Below, piece by piece: positions 41,225 through 50,216 of a stretch of DNA of 64,000 nt. Made by a program: the position numbers and the translations under genes. The notes under the pieces are model-generated. The model worked only from the letters and a program-made list of their open reading frames with translations. It was not told the origin of the DNA and searched no databases. How positions within the stretch are numbered: position 1 is the stretch's first letter; the number at the start of each line of letters is the position of its first letter. The stretch spans positions 62,001-126,000 of the forward strand of contig CALHYE010000013.1 in NCBI GenBank assembly GCA_938040735.1. Direction: 5' to 3'. This stretch comes from an uncultured Bellilinea sp. (GTDB taxonomy: Bacteria > Chloroflexota > Anaerolineae > Anaerolineales > Anaerolineaceae).

Positions 41225-41253
41225 TTGCACGCCGGGCATAAAACGGATATAAT
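41225..41253 (+). promoter_or_regulatory. Promoter of rseP
   Basis: TTGCAC (41225-41230) and TATAAT (41248-41253), spacer exactly 17 bp. The leader to GTG 41299 is about 39 nt and contains GGAAAGGATG. Confidence 0.75.
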
Positions 41254-41298
41254 CTGATTAAGAAAAAACCATAAACCGTCCGGAAAGGATGTTATGCA

Positions 41299-42372
41299 GT
41301 GAATTTACTGACTTTACTGGAGTTCATCCTGTTTTTTGGGGTGATGTTATTCGTACACGAATTTGGCCACTATCTGGTTGCCAAATTATTCAAGATACGC
41401 GTTGAAGAGTTCGGATTTGGCTTCCCGCCCCGCCTTGTCAAGTTATTCAAAATCGGGGAAACCGATTTTACCCTGAACTGGATTCCCTTCGGGGCTTTCG
41501 TGCGCCTTTCAGGAGAAAATGACCCCTCTGTACCGGATGGCTTTGGCAACGCTAAACCCTTTGCCAGAATTGCCGTGCTGTTAGGCGGTCCGGTCATGAA
41601 CTTGCTATTGGGTGTCATTCTTTTTTCTGTTATGTTCACCCAAACCGGGGTACCTGACACCCGCCGAGTAATGATTGCCTCCGTAGCCGAAGGATCGCCA
41701 GCCGCACAGGCGGGCATGGCGGTTGGGGATTTGATCGTCCGCATCAATCAAACCCCGGTTACCAGCATGGAACAATTGATCGCCGTTGTTCAGGAAAACA
41801 AGGGGAAAGAAGTAGCCATTACCCTGATCAGGGGAGAGCAGGAAATTACCGTCCTGGCTGTTCCACGCATTCAACCGCCTCCCGGTGAAGGAGCCTTGGG
41901 AATTTCGATGGCCAACCCAATTGCCAGCGCATCGTGGTTTGAAACCGTGCCGTTGTCTTTCAGGGCAACTTTTGAGCAGGCTCGCATGATTCTGGAAATG
42001 CCGGGGAGACTGATTCGTGGGGAGGTATCCGGTGAACAAGCTCGGGTTGTTGGGCCGGTTGGCATCTACTCCATGTTCTCCCAGGCGCGCGAGATTGATG
42101 AAGAAAACGCCGCCTCGACCGATCCCTTTGAGCGCACCCTCACCCTGCGTCTGATGACCGTCATCACTATCGCCTTAGGGTTGACAAACCTGTTTCCCAT
42201 TCCAGCCCTGGATGGCGGACGCATCCTCTTCATCCTTCCCGAGTTAATTACCCGCCGGCGCATCCCCCCTCAATACGAAAATCTGGTTCACCTGATTGGT
42301 TTTGTCGCCTTGATTCTGTTGATGTTTTACATCACCGCGCAAGATATTCTCAACCCCATTCGACTGCCCTAA
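41299..42372 (+). CDS. rseP: Site-2 zinc metalloprotease RseP
   Basis: Intramembrane S2P protease, 357 aa, that cleaves membrane regulators such as anti-sigma factors. The HEFGH zinc motif is in the first transmembrane helix (FVHEFGHYLVAK), a central PDZ domain spans about 115-185 (VAEGSPAAQAGMAVGDLI), and the second active-site segment is LFPIPALDGGRILF. The start is GTG at 41299. A possible client is the anti-sigma factor at 52166, but that is only a suggestion. The HEAT-repeat gene follows by 16 bp. Confidence 0.94.
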   Translation: MNLLTLLEFILFFGVMLFVHEFGHYLVAKLFKIRVEEFGFGFPPRLVKLFKIGETDFTLNWIPFGAFVRLSGENDPSVPDGFGNAKPFARIAVLLGGPVMNLLLGVILFSVMFTQTGVPDTRRVMIASVAEGSPAAQAGMAVGDLIVRINQTPVTSMEQLIAVVQENKGKEVAITLIRGEQEITVLAVPRIQPPPGEGALGISMANPIASASWFETVPLSFRATFEQARMILEMPGRLIRGEVSGEQARVVGPVGIYSMFSQAREIDEENAASTDPFERTLTLRLMTVITIALGLTNLFPIPALDGGRILFILPELITRRRIPPQYENLVHLIGFVALILLMFYITAQDILNPIRLP

Positions 42373-42388
42373 ACTTGGAAGATTGAAC

Positions 42389-43444
42389 ATGAGCTCATCT
42401 GTTAAACGAACCATCCCTTTTGATGAAATTCTATCCGCCTTACTGGATGACAGCCGTCCATTTCCGCCGGTGTTTTTGCACCGTTTTTCCGACCTCAATC
42501 CAACCGACTTGACAAAGTTAAAAACGATTTGGTCCCAAATTCCCACGCAGCGCCGAATTTCGCTAATGGAAGACCTTGAGGAATTGGCGGAAATGGACAC
42601 CCTTGTTTCATTTGATGATTTGAGCGTTTTTGCGCTGGACGATGAAGAGCCGCGCGTCCGCTCCGCCGCCTTGAGAGCCTTATGGGAGGCAGACAACGAA
42701 AAACTCGTCCCTAAACTCATTACGATGATGGAAGATGACCCCGATGAAATGGTGCGCGCCACCGCAGCCAGCGCCTTGGGGAAGTACGTCTATTTGGGAG
42801 AATTGGAAGAAATTTCAAGCAAAACGTTAAGGCGGGTGGAAGATCGTCTGCTTTCCGTTGCGCAAAGCTCGGAATTACCCCTCATCCGCCGGCGTGCCAT
42901 TGAAGCGCTGGGATACTCCAGCCGCCCGGAAGTTAAACCGTTGATTCTCACAGCCTATAACAATACCGATCCAGAATGGCTGTGTACAGCCTTGTTTGCA
43001 ATGGGACGCTCCGCCAGCGAAGAATACATTCCCGCTGTTATTGAGCAACTCGATCATCCCGATCCCGAAGTTCAATTTGAAGCCGTACGGGCAGCCGGCG
43101 AATTAAGCGCCGGAGATGCCCGCGAAATCCTTTTGGACATGTTACAGTCCGGGATTGAGGATGATGAATTGCGCATGGCGGTAATCTGGTCGCTTTCGCA
43201 AATTGGCGGCGAGCATGTGCGCGATATTTTGGAAGACCTGATGGACCAAACTGAAGATGAGGAGGAAGCCGACTTTTTGCAAGACGCGCTGGATAATCTC
43301 TTCCTCACCGAAGGATTAGCCTCCTTTGAGATGTTTGATTTTCAACCACAGGATGAAGACGACTTGAACTCCGTCATCAACCTCGAAGACGAGGAAGAAG
43401 ACGACAACGATCCAGAAGACAACCATTATTACAAAAACAATTGA
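42389..43444 (+). CDS. HEAT-repeat protein
   Basis: 351-aa soluble protein. Repeated helical pairs have the HEAT pattern: EPRVRSAALRALWEA, DEMVRATAASALGKY, PLIRRRAIEALGYS, PEVQFEAVRAAGELS, DELRMAVIWSLSQIGG. The last ~60 residues are strongly acidic (DDEEEDDNDPED). It is likely a scaffold. ATG 42389 has GGAAGA upstream. It begins 16 bp after rseP and may be cotranscribed. Confidence 0.85.
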   Translation: MSSSVKRTIPFDEILSALLDDSRPFPPVFLHRFSDLNPTDLTKLKTIWSQIPTQRRISLMEDLEELAEMDTLVSFDDLSVFALDDEEPRVRSAALRALWEADNEKLVPKLITMMEDDPDEMVRATAASALGKYVYLGELEEISSKTLRRVEDRLLSVAQSSELPLIRRRAIEALGYSSRPEVKPLILTAYNNTDPEWLCTALFAMGRSASEEYIPAVIEQLDHPDPEVQFEAVRAAGELSAGDAREILLDMLQSGIEDDELRMAVIWSLSQIGGEHVRDILEDLMDQTEDEEEADFLQDALDNLFLTEGLASFEMFDFQPQDEDDLNSVINLEDEEEDDNDPEDNHYYKNN

Positions 43445-43463
43445 AGTCTTCTAAGGGGGAATA

Positions 43464-44666
43464 TTGTTCAAAAAAACCGTCTTACCTTTGTTAATGATGA
43501 GCATTCTAATGGGCGGATGGACTTTTCTGCCGCAACAGCCGAACGTTGCCCGGATTCTCCCCCCCGAAATTGAATTCGGCAGTTTCATCCGCTTTACCTT
43601 ACTGCTGAAACAACCCGCCGAGGTTCAAGCTGCTTACATCCTGCTCAAATCCAACGGACAGGAAACAAAAATCATCCCTTTGCCTTCCCCCCTGGGAGAA
43701 ACCAATCAAGTCATCCTCGATCTAACCAACCATTCGCTGCGGCCTTTTGCCACCGTCGAGTACTGGTACCGTCTGGAAACCGAAAACGGTGAGACCCTCA
43801 CGGGTGAAAAAGCCGCATTTCTCTATGAAGACAACCGCATCCCATGGCAGCGGCTTTCCGATCAGCGGATCAATATCGCCTGGCATCAAGGCGACCTGCT
43901 CTTTGGACAACAAGCCCTCGATGTGGCTGTCCAAAGCCTGCAGAACAACCTTTCCATTTTGGACAGTCCGCTCGATGCAACGGTCTCGATTTACATTTAT
44001 CCATCCGCCAGAGATTTGCAATCCGTCCTCAACCTCAAATCGAACAGTTGGGTTGCCGGCCATGCCAGCCCCGATCTAGGCGCTATTCTTATCTCCATCC
44101 CACCCGGTCCGGATCAGCGCGCCGAAATGGAACGGCAAATTCCCCATGAGCTGATGCACATCCTCCAATACCAATTGGCAGGCGAAGCCTATACTCGCCT
44201 GCCGGTATGGCTGATTGAAGGATTGGCCTCGATCGCCGAACTTTACCCCAATCCCGAATATCAACGGGTTCTCAAAAAAGCCAGCGAAAACGACGCACTT
44301 TTACCGCTGGTGAATTTGTGTTCGGCATTTCCTCCCGAATTATCCGGCGCGATTCTCGCTTATGCTCAATCAGCTTCTTTCGTCCGTTTTCTCCATCAAA
44401 ATTACGGCGCTTCTTCTTTAAGCGACTTGATCTTTGCCTACAAAGATGGATTGGGCTGCGAAGAAGGCATAAGAAAGGTGTACGGTCAGTCCCTTGCCCA
44501 ACTGGAAACTCGATGGCAGCAGGAAGTTCTTGGCATGAATCTGGCTTCATTGGCATGGAACAATGTGCAGCCCTATCTGCTGATCTTGCTTCTGGTTTCA
44601 TTGCCGATTTTCCTGACTATTTTTTATTCAGGAAGAAAGGATTTTGCCGACCATGCTTCCAAATGA
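43464..44666 (+). CDS. Membrane-anchored HExxH metallopeptidase (MA-like)
   Basis: 400-aa protein with a signal segment, a beta-rich N-terminal half, then a gluzincin-like domain: IPHELMHILQYQ supplies HExxH, and LPVWLIEGLASIAE supplies the third ligand Glu. A C-terminal transmembrane helix (YLLILLLVSLPIFLTIFYS) with basic residues after it anchors the domain outside. The start TTG at 43464 has AAGGGGGAA upstream. The substrate is unknown. It overlaps acylphosphatase by 14 bp. Confidence 0.85.
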   Translation: MFKKTVLPLLMMSILMGGWTFLPQQPNVARILPPEIEFGSFIRFTLLLKQPAEVQAAYILLKSNGQETKIIPLPSPLGETNQVILDLTNHSLRPFATVEYWYRLETENGETLTGEKAAFLYEDNRIPWQRLSDQRINIAWHQGDLLFGQQALDVAVQSLQNNLSILDSPLDATVSIYIYPSARDLQSVLNLKSNSWVAGHASPDLGAILISIPPGPDQRAEMERQIPHELMHILQYQLAGEAYTRLPVWLIEGLASIAELYPNPEYQRVLKKASENDALLPLVNLCSAFPPELSGAILAYAQSASFVRFLHQNYGASSLSDLIFAYKDGLGCEEGIRKVYGQSLAQLETRWQQEVLGMNLASLAWNNVQPYLLILLLVSLPIFLTIFYSGRKDFADHASK

Positions 44667-44949
44667 TGTCCATTCCAGACTTCACGCCATGGTTGAAGGT
44701 CGTGTTCAAGGAGTCGGGTTTCGCATGTTTGTCCTGGAAACTGCCCGAAATCTGGATCTGACTGGCTGGGTGCGCAACCGATGGAATGGAAATGTGGAGG
44801 TGCTGGCCGAAGGTCCGCGCTCGGCTTTGGAAACGCTCCTGAGCAAACTTAGAGTCGGACCGCCTGCCGCTCACGTGACCAATATTCAATTTGAATGGGA
44901 GCAACCCAGCGGCGAGTTCAAGCGATTCGATGTCCGAGCGACCGGCTAG
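44653..44949 (+). CDS. acyP: Acylphosphatase
   Basis: 98-aa hydrolase of carboxyl-phosphate bonds. The motif VEGRVQGVGFRMFV carries the catalytic Arg, and LTGWVRNRWNGNVEV the Asn-containing segment. A TTG at 44644 is an alternative start. It overlaps the preceding peptidase gene by 14 bp. The assignment is secure because of size and the two motifs. Confidence 0.93.
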   Translation: MLPNDVHSRLHAMVEGRVQGVGFRMFVLETARNLDLTGWVRNRWNGNVEVLAEGPRSALETLLSKLRVGPPAAHVTNIQFEWEQPSGEFKRFDVRATG

Positions 44950-44961
44950 CGAATTGGTTCG

Positions 44962-45696
44962 TTACTCCTCCGGTCTTCCATCCCAGGGATAGACAAATCC
45001 CGCGGCTGCAAACTCACGCACCGCCGCATCTTCAGAATAAAAACCTCTTTTTTCAGGGGGGATAAGCAGCGCAATCTTGCGCATCATCTCGTGTCCGATT
45101 TCCTCCAATCGGTTGCGGTCGGTTTCACCCCGTTCTGAAACAAAAAATGGACCAAACGGTTGACCAAACCGCACGGTAATTTTGGCTCTTTTCCCTCGTT
45201 TGAGCCTTGGAAACAGGTCGGTCAAACCATCCAAACCGACCGGCAAGATTTTTGCACGGGTAGAAGAAGCCAGATAGGCCGCCCCAGGACGAGCCGGACG
45301 CAAAACACTTGCCCAACTACCCGCTTCCGGGAAAATACCCAGAACCCCCTTTAACTCCAGGACTTTCCGTGAGGTATATAGAGTATCCCGTGAGATTGAT
45401 CCACGCCGCACCGGTAAAAAACCGTACAATTTTGCCAGCCAGGTTACGCTTTGAGGGGCATTCGGCATTCTCAGCCCCCCGACATACTCGATTGGATACG
45501 GGACAGATCCGATAACCGCTACCGGATCCAAAAAACTGAAATGGTTACCGATCACCAGCAGCGGCCCTGCTTTTGGAAGATTTTCCCGCCCCTCAATTGT
45601 AAATTCGGAGAGAACCCGAAAAGCCGCTCGAATTAACTGGCGCAGTATGGTTCGGATCACTTTCCGGCGGGGGTAAGTAATTGTCAACTCATCCAT
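44962..45696 (-). CDS. 1-acyl-sn-glycerol-3-phosphate acyltransferase-like protein
   Basis: 244-aa PlsC-family acyltransferase in phospholipid synthesis. HX4D is in GNHFSFLDPVAV, and a glycerol-phosphate-binding segment is FPEAGSW (family usually FPEGTR, so this is a variant; the Glu remains but Gly-Thr is changed). N-terminal basic residues suit membrane association. It is 14 bp from the upstream MFS permease. It fits the lipid theme of the window but is not linked to the megasynthase. Confidence 0.85.
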   Translation of the reverse strand: MDELTITYPRRKVIRTILRQLIRAAFRVLSEFTIEGRENLPKAGPLLVIGNHFSFLDPVAVIGSVPYPIEYVGGLRMPNAPQSVTWLAKLYGFLPVRRGSISRDTLYTSRKVLELKGVLGIFPEAGSWASVLRPARPGAAYLASSTRAKILPVGLDGLTDLFPRLKRGKRAKITVRFGQPFGPFFVSERGETDRNRLEEIGHEMMRKIALLIPPEKRGFYSEDAAVREFAAAGFVYPWDGRPEE

Positions 45697-45710
45697 ACAA
45701 ATCTCTCATC

Positions 45711-47066
45711 TTAGGGAAGCAAATCCGGGGTTTGGCTGCTTTCTACAGGGTTGGGCTGGCGAACTTTTAATAAAAGCCCCAATCCCAACAGCAAGAACGC
45801 CACAATCGAACCAATGGCTATACGAATACCCGTCTGCTCGGCGCTGGCTGCATCCATCCCACGTTCTCCTAAAAGCAAGGCTGCCTCTGCCGCAATGAAA
45901 CCATATACCGCCGGCCCAATAAAGGAAGATGTGCGCCCGCCGACTTCAAAAAATCCATAAAATTCAGCGCTCTTTTCCGCCGGCGCAAACTGTCCAACCA
46001 AGGTGCGGCTGACCGACTGAACCCCGGTCAGCGCAAAGCCGGCGATTGCCCCAATCACAAAGAAAAGCCTGACATCCTGCACAAATATCATCCAAACAAC
46101 CGCCCCAATCATCAAAACCAGTGAAACCATTAACGACCGCTTGCTCGACCAGCGGTCTGCCAATATTCCAAACACATAAGCCCCCGCCACACTCGTGATT
46201 TGGATGATGATCATGAAAATGATCAGTTGCTGCTGGGTCATCCCAAATAATACCGCGCCAATGATGGCAGCAAAATTCAACGCCATCATAATACCGTCAT
46301 TGTAAATCAAGAAAGTGACGATAAACTTGATGAATTCTCGATAATGCCGCACCGCTCGAAAAGTCTCGTTCAAACGGCGAAAAGCCACCCCAAAATAACC
46401 CTCACCCTTCTTCAAAGGCTGCGGCTCGGCGCGCTCTCGTAGCCATAAAAACAAGGGGATGGATGAAAGAAAGTAAAAAGCCGCCGTGATCAAGAAGGAA
46501 AAGCGCACGATCGTTGTTCCGCCAATACTCATAATCAACGCCAGGACAATCAGCAAGCAGACAATTCCGCCCAACGAGCCGAATGCCCAGCCATTACCGG
46601 AAACCTTTCCGATTTCTTCGGGCGTAGCAATTTCCGGCAACAAAGCATTATAAAAAACCTGGGCTGCCCGGTAACCAATTTCAGCAAGAATGAAAAACAA
46701 CATCCCTGTGAAAATATCCCCCGGCATAACAAAAAACAAAGCCGCCGTGAAAATCACCGATAAAGATGTAAAAAACAGTAAAAACCTTTTCTTGGATGCT
46801 GAAAAATCAGCCAGTGTCCCCAATACCGGTGAAAGCGCCGCTACCACCAGCATGGCAATACCGACTGATACACCCCACAAACGCGTCCCTTCCGAACCCC
46901 CAACAACCTGTCCCTGAAAATAAGCCGAATAAACCGCTAACAAAACCACTGCAGCATAAGCCGAGTTACCGAAATCGTAAAAATACCATGCCCAACGCTC
47001 GCGCCGGGTTGTCGGTATTCTCTTCCGGAGAGCCCGCGCTTTGGTTTGTTCCAATGCTATTGCCAT
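45711..47066 (-). CDS. MFS permease (UMF1/Atg22-like)
   Basis: 451-aa membrane protein with about 12 transmembrane helices. WAWYFYDFGNSAYAAVVLLAVYS at the N-terminus is typical of the UMF1/Atg22-like MFS group. ADRWSSKRSL between helices is the MFS loop. Substrate unknown. GAGGTG 6 nt before ATG 47066 supports the start. PlsC follows. Confidence 0.88.
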   Translation of the reverse strand: MAIALEQTKARALRKRIPTTRRERWAWYFYDFGNSAYAAVVLLAVYSAYFQGQVVGGSEGTRLWGVSVGIAMLVVAALSPVLGTLADFSASKKRFLLFFTSLSVIFTAALFFVMPGDIFTGMLFFILAEIGYRAAQVFYNALLPEIATPEEIGKVSGNGWAFGSLGGIVCLLIVLALIMSIGGTTIVRFSFLITAAFYFLSSIPLFLWLRERAEPQPLKKGEGYFGVAFRRLNETFRAVRHYREFIKFIVTFLIYNDGIMMALNFAAIIGAVLFGMTQQQLIIFMIIIQITSVAGAYVFGILADRWSSKRSLMVSLVLMIGAVVWMIFVQDVRLFFVIGAIAGFALTGVQSVSRTLVGQFAPAEKSAEFYGFFEVGGRTSSFIGPAVYGFIAAEAALLLGERGMDAASAEQTGIRIAIGSIVAFLLLGLGLLLKVRQPNPVESSQTPDLLP

Positions 47067-47316
47067 TAATCACCTCAAAATATGGATTTTTAATTGCTGG
47101 AAATTTGGAGAACAAACCCTTTTTTGTCCCTCAGGTTTATTCTCACCCAGTTTATCACAAGCCTGAAAATCACAGCATGATTTCTATAGGCTTTTACGCG
47201 AGAAAACATGACTCCAATCTGTTTTAACCCGTTTGGGGAAGAAAAAGTTGCGTAATTTCTTTCAACCATGAAAAATCTCATCCTTTTCTACCTAAATCCG
47301 AATTCCCCGCTTTCGG

Positions 47317-47322
47317 TATAAT
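47317..47322 (+). promoter_or_regulatory. -10 box of the deoxynucleoside kinase gene
   Basis: TATAAT, about 49 nt before ATG 47372. The -35 is poor. The divergent MFS gene starts at 47066. Confidence 0.45.
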
Positions 47323-47371
47323 AATCCTATCGTCATTTCAACTCATCAAAGAACCGTAAGGAATTTGCAGA

Positions 47372-48007
47372 ATGGTAAAGCGGCTGATTCTGGTGGCAGG
47401 GAACATTGGATCCGGTAAAACTTCACTGACCGAACGCATTGGGGCAAGACTGGGATGGCGCACCGCCTATGAATCGGTCTCAGATAACCCCTACCTGCCC
47501 GATTTTTACCGAGATATGCGAGCATGGTCATTTCATCTGCAGGTTTACTTCTTAGGCCACCGCGCTCAACAGCATTTGGACATGTGGAACGATCCCCGCT
47601 CCGCTATCATTGATCGCAGCATCTACGAAGATGCCGCCATTTTTGCCCGAGCGCTTCATCATTTGGGTAACTTGAACGAGCGCGATTACCAAACTTATCG
47701 AAAAGTATTTGACCTTGTGGTTCGAACCCTGCCGCCGCCCTCACTCCTGATTTACTTGAAGGCTCCGGTGGAGGTATTGATGGAGCGCATTCGTCAGCGT
47801 GGGAGGGAAATTGAAAGCAGTATTACCCCCCACTACCTGCAATTATTGGAATCGTTCTATGAGGACTGGATGCGCACATTTGATCTCTGTCCTGTCCTGA
47901 CGATACGGACAGATGACCTCGACTTTGTTCACCAAACCCAACATTTGGACACGGTGGTCCAACGCATTCAAGAAAAACTGACGGGTAAAGAGGAAATCGT
48001 TTTCTGA
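47372..48007 (+). CDS. Deoxynucleoside kinase
   Basis: 211-aa dNK-type kinase that phosphorylates deoxynucleosides for dNTP salvage. P-loop GNIGSGKTSL is near residue 10, the substrate Glu is in YESVSDNPYLPDFY, the DRS-type motif is IIDRSIYEDAAIFA, and the lid RQRGREIE is rich in Arg. Substrate preference (dA/dG or dC/dT) is unknown. Together with the HPRT and cytidylate-kinase-like genes it makes this region rich in nucleotide salvage. Confidence 0.92.
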   Translation: MVKRLILVAGNIGSGKTSLTERIGARLGWRTAYESVSDNPYLPDFYRDMRAWSFHLQVYFLGHRAQQHLDMWNDPRSAIIDRSIYEDAAIFARALHHLGNLNERDYQTYRKVFDLVVRTLPPPSLLIYLKAPVEVLMERIRQRGREIESSITPHYLQLLESFYEDWMRTFDLCPVLTIRTDDLDFVHQTQHLDTVVQRIQEKLTGKEEIVF

Positions 48008-48042
48008 GGCACACTCACCTTAGGGCGGAGAATTTAGCGATT

Positions 48043-48573
48043 ATGCAAGATTTAAAACCATTTCGTAGGTATGAACCGCTCCCTCCCCAACTTAAACCTG
48101 CCGATCCAGCAGCCATATTGGTAGCCGATGCGGCCATTGGGATTATTTTAGAAGAATTGCCGGATGTATGGATGGAACACATCGGCAGTACGGCGGTTCC
48201 GGGCTTAGCCGGCAGCGGGATTATAGACCTGATGCTGGTATGTTCATCCGACCAGATTGATCCGGTTATAAAAACGCTGGATCGGCTTGGCTTTCAAGAA
48301 CCCCATACCAATGATCCACTTTCTTCAATACCGGGGATTAAAGTCGCTTCATTTTTTTACGAAAGTAAGCCTTACTTAATCCACCTTTACATTTTGAGCG
48401 ATGATTCGCCGCGGGTCAATCAATTTCGGAATTTTCGCGATCGGCTGCGCCTTGACCCGGCTTTTCGCTCCGCCTATCAAGACCTGAAACGTTCCTTTTT
48501 TGCCAAAAGCGTTATCAGCAATGCGGAATATACCCGCGTGAAAAGCGAATTTATCCAAAGGGTCTTGAGTTAA
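48043..48573 (+). CDS. GrpB-family protein (UPF0157)
   Basis: 176-aa GrpB/UPF0157 protein with a nucleotidyltransferase-like core: EHIGSTAVPGLAGSGIIDLML is the signature (relatives read GSTSVPGLAAKPIID). FRDRLRLDPAFRSAYQDLKR and VKSEFIQRVL form the C-terminal helices. It is 35 bp after dNK. Function of the family is poorly known. It converges with the RRM gene, with a perfect palindrome between. Confidence 0.88.
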   Translation: MQDLKPFRRYEPLPPQLKPADPAAILVADAAIGIILEELPDVWMEHIGSTAVPGLAGSGIIDLMLVCSSDQIDPVIKTLDRLGFQEPHTNDPLSSIPGIKVASFFYESKPYLIHLYILSDDSPRVNQFRNFRDRLRLDPAFRSAYQDLKRSFFAKSVISNAEYTRVKSEFIQRVLS

Positions 48574-48580
48574 GAAGAAT

Positions 48581-48604
48581 GGTGTGACCCGCGCGGGTCA
48601 CACC
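48581..48604. terminator. 24-bp perfect palindrome between convergent genes
   Basis: GGTGTGACCCGC followed directly by its reverse complement (48581-48604). As RNA it folds into a 9-bp GC-rich stem with a 6-nt loop. It lies between convergent stop codons (48573 and 48633), so a bidirectional terminator is likely, although neither side has a clear T-run. Confidence 0.55.
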
Positions 48605-48632
48605 ATGGAGTAACGACTTTTTTAGAAAGAAA

Positions 48633-48989
48633 TTACCAGCCGCGGCGGCCGCCGCCACCCCGGTTACCGGACTTTCCACCCCGCCGATCACCGCCGTAGT
48701 TGCTTTTGCGGTCATATCCGCTGTCAAAATTGCGCGGCCCGCGTTCTTCACGTGGACGGGCAGCGTTGACCGTTAGGTTGCGGTTCATGTACGCTTTTCC
48801 GTTCAGGTTTTGAATCGCATTTTGTGCTTCGCTTTCGTTAGCCATTTCCACAAAACCAAAACCGCGCGGTTGGCCGGAAAACTTATCCTTGATCAGGTTG
48901 ACGGAAGTAACCGTACCAAAGGCAGAAAACAACTCGCGAACCCCATCTTCGGTCGCATCAAACGACAAATTACCTACATAGATATTCAT
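48633..48989 (-). CDS. RRM RNA-binding protein with glycine-rich tail
   Basis: 118-aa protein. One RNA recognition motif fills the first ~80 residues, with RNP2 IYVGNLS and RNP1 GFGFVEM; aromatic contacts are intact. The tail is RGG-like (DRRGGKSGNRGGGGRRG). This is the cyanobacterial-type Rbp cold-shock architecture. The upstream gap is about 130 bp on its strand, so the mRNA may have a long leader. It converges with the GrpB gene. The target RNAs are unknown. Confidence 0.92.
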   Translation of the reverse strand: MNIYVGNLSFDATEDGVRELFSAFGTVTSVNLIKDKFSGQPRGFGFVEMANESEAQNAIQNLNGKAYMNRNLTVNAARPREERGPRNFDSGYDRKSNYGGDRRGGKSGNRGGGGRRGW

Positions 48990-49147
48990 TTTTTCCCTTT
49001 TCTTTTCTGTTTGACTACCCTAAGCGCTGTTTTGCTATTGTGGTGCTGTTAGAAAACCAATGCGACCGAAAACAAAACCCAGAACCCTCAGGATGTCAGA
49101 TGATGAATTACGAACGCACCTATTGTACCACGATTTCGCCCATTTAT

Positions 49148-49681
49148 TCACATTTCTTCTCGGAAAATTAACCCATATTTCTTGCGGGCGGCAAGCCATG
49201 CTTTTCGCAGCAATTCATACACCTCATGCGGATTTTTGATATTCCTCAAAACAATTTCCGAATGAGAAGGATCGGCGCCCTTAATCCGAATATCTCCGAT
49301 GTCTAAAATCCGTTCACCAACCGATTGCGCAAAATCAATATCCTGAATCCGGATTAATTCGTAATTTTCATAATCCTTTCCCAAAAGCCCTTTGACTACT
49401 TTGATCCTTTCATTCGTAATAACGTAATACTCCACCAAGGATAGTAGCGGCCTGCCTTTCCAAAGAACTTGCTCGCCGTCACCGGTTTCGGTAAGCCGCG
49501 TGAATTGATCATCCGCATCAGAACCCATCACTTCATCCATAACCCCCAGCATCTGAGCCGTGATTGCATCTATCAGTTTATTCTGATCATCGCTGGAAAG
49601 AGGGGTGAGATTGACTCCGCTTTGAGCAACTGCCTGCCAGGCGGCTGCTTTGATTTTGTTGCGCACCTGTTCTAATTCCAT
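49148..49681 (-). CDS. PH-domain-containing protein
   Basis: 177-aa protein. An N-terminal helical part (LEQVRNKIKAAAWQAV...) is followed by a bacterial PH-like domain: GEQVLWKGRPLLSLVEYYVITNERI, a KDYENYELIRIQDID strand and HSEIVLRNIKNPHEVYELL helix. No transmembrane segment. I chose ATG 49681 because AGGAGG stands 6 nt upstream; the longer frame to 49705 contains that very sequence. Function unknown. Confidence 0.82.
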   Translation of the reverse strand: MELEQVRNKIKAAAWQAVAQSGVNLTPLSSDDQNKLIDAITAQMLGVMDEVMGSDADDQFTRLTETGDGEQVLWKGRPLLSLVEYYVITNERIKVVKGLLGKDYENYELIRIQDIDFAQSVGERILDIGDIRIKGADPSHSEIVLRNIKNPHEVYELLRKAWLAARKKYGLIFREEM

Positions 49682-49751
49682 CGCTATCCTCCTCATGACA
49701 TCCAATTTTGAGTTTCTTAGAAAATTATATCTGAAAGCAAATCCATCCTGT

Positions 49752-49757
49752 TATACT
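49752..49757 (+). promoter_or_regulatory. -10 box of arfB (extended, leaderless-type)
   Basis: TGT-TATACT with 6 nt before ATG 49764. No Shine-Dalgarno. It also decides that start against in-frame codons further upstream. Confidence 0.6.
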
Positions 49758-49763
49758 TATTGT

Positions 49764-50186
49764 ATGCCCAATCAAACGCCTCAACTTCAAATTCCAGAGG
49801 ATGAAATCGAATTTGATTTTATCCGCGCATCCGGCCCGGGGGGACAAAATGTCAATAAGGTGGCTTCTGCGGTACAATTACGCTTTAACATTCAAAAATC
49901 CTCTCTCCTTCCAGAAGTCAAAGAAAGGTTGACGCGATTAGCCGGACAAAAGGTAACCGATGAAGGCATACTGATTTTAGAAGCCAAACGATACCGAACT
50001 CAAGAACAGAATCGCGCCGATGCCATTAGACGATTGAACGCATTAGTTCAACAAGCCCTGCCCGCGCCCAAACCCCGCAAACCGACTCAACCCACCATCA
50101 CTGCCCGGGCTGCCCGTCGTTCGGCAAAACAACGCCGCGGTCAGATCAAACGCTGGCGACGCTACGTTCCTCAAGATTGGGAATAA
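49764..50186 (+). CDS. arfB: Alternative ribosome-rescue factor ArfB (YaeJ-like peptidyl-tRNA hydrolase)
   Basis: 140-aa release-factor-like hydrolase that rescues stalled ribosomes. The GGQ motif is in RASGPGGQNVNKVASAVQLRF, and the C-terminal basic tail (RAARRSAKQRRGQIKRWRRY) is the part that enters the mRNA channel in this family. Starts before 49764 lack support; the TATACT box directly precedes this ATG. It is followed by dodecin. Confidence 0.94.
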   Translation: MPNQTPQLQIPEDEIEFDFIRASGPGGQNVNKVASAVQLRFNIQKSSLLPEVKERLTRLAGQKVTDEGILILEAKRYRTQEQNRADAIRRLNALVQQALPAPKPRKPTQPTITARAARRSAKQRRGQIKRWRRYVPQDWE

Positions 50187-50216
50187 TTTTTTTACAGTTC
50201 ATTTTGAGAGGATAAT

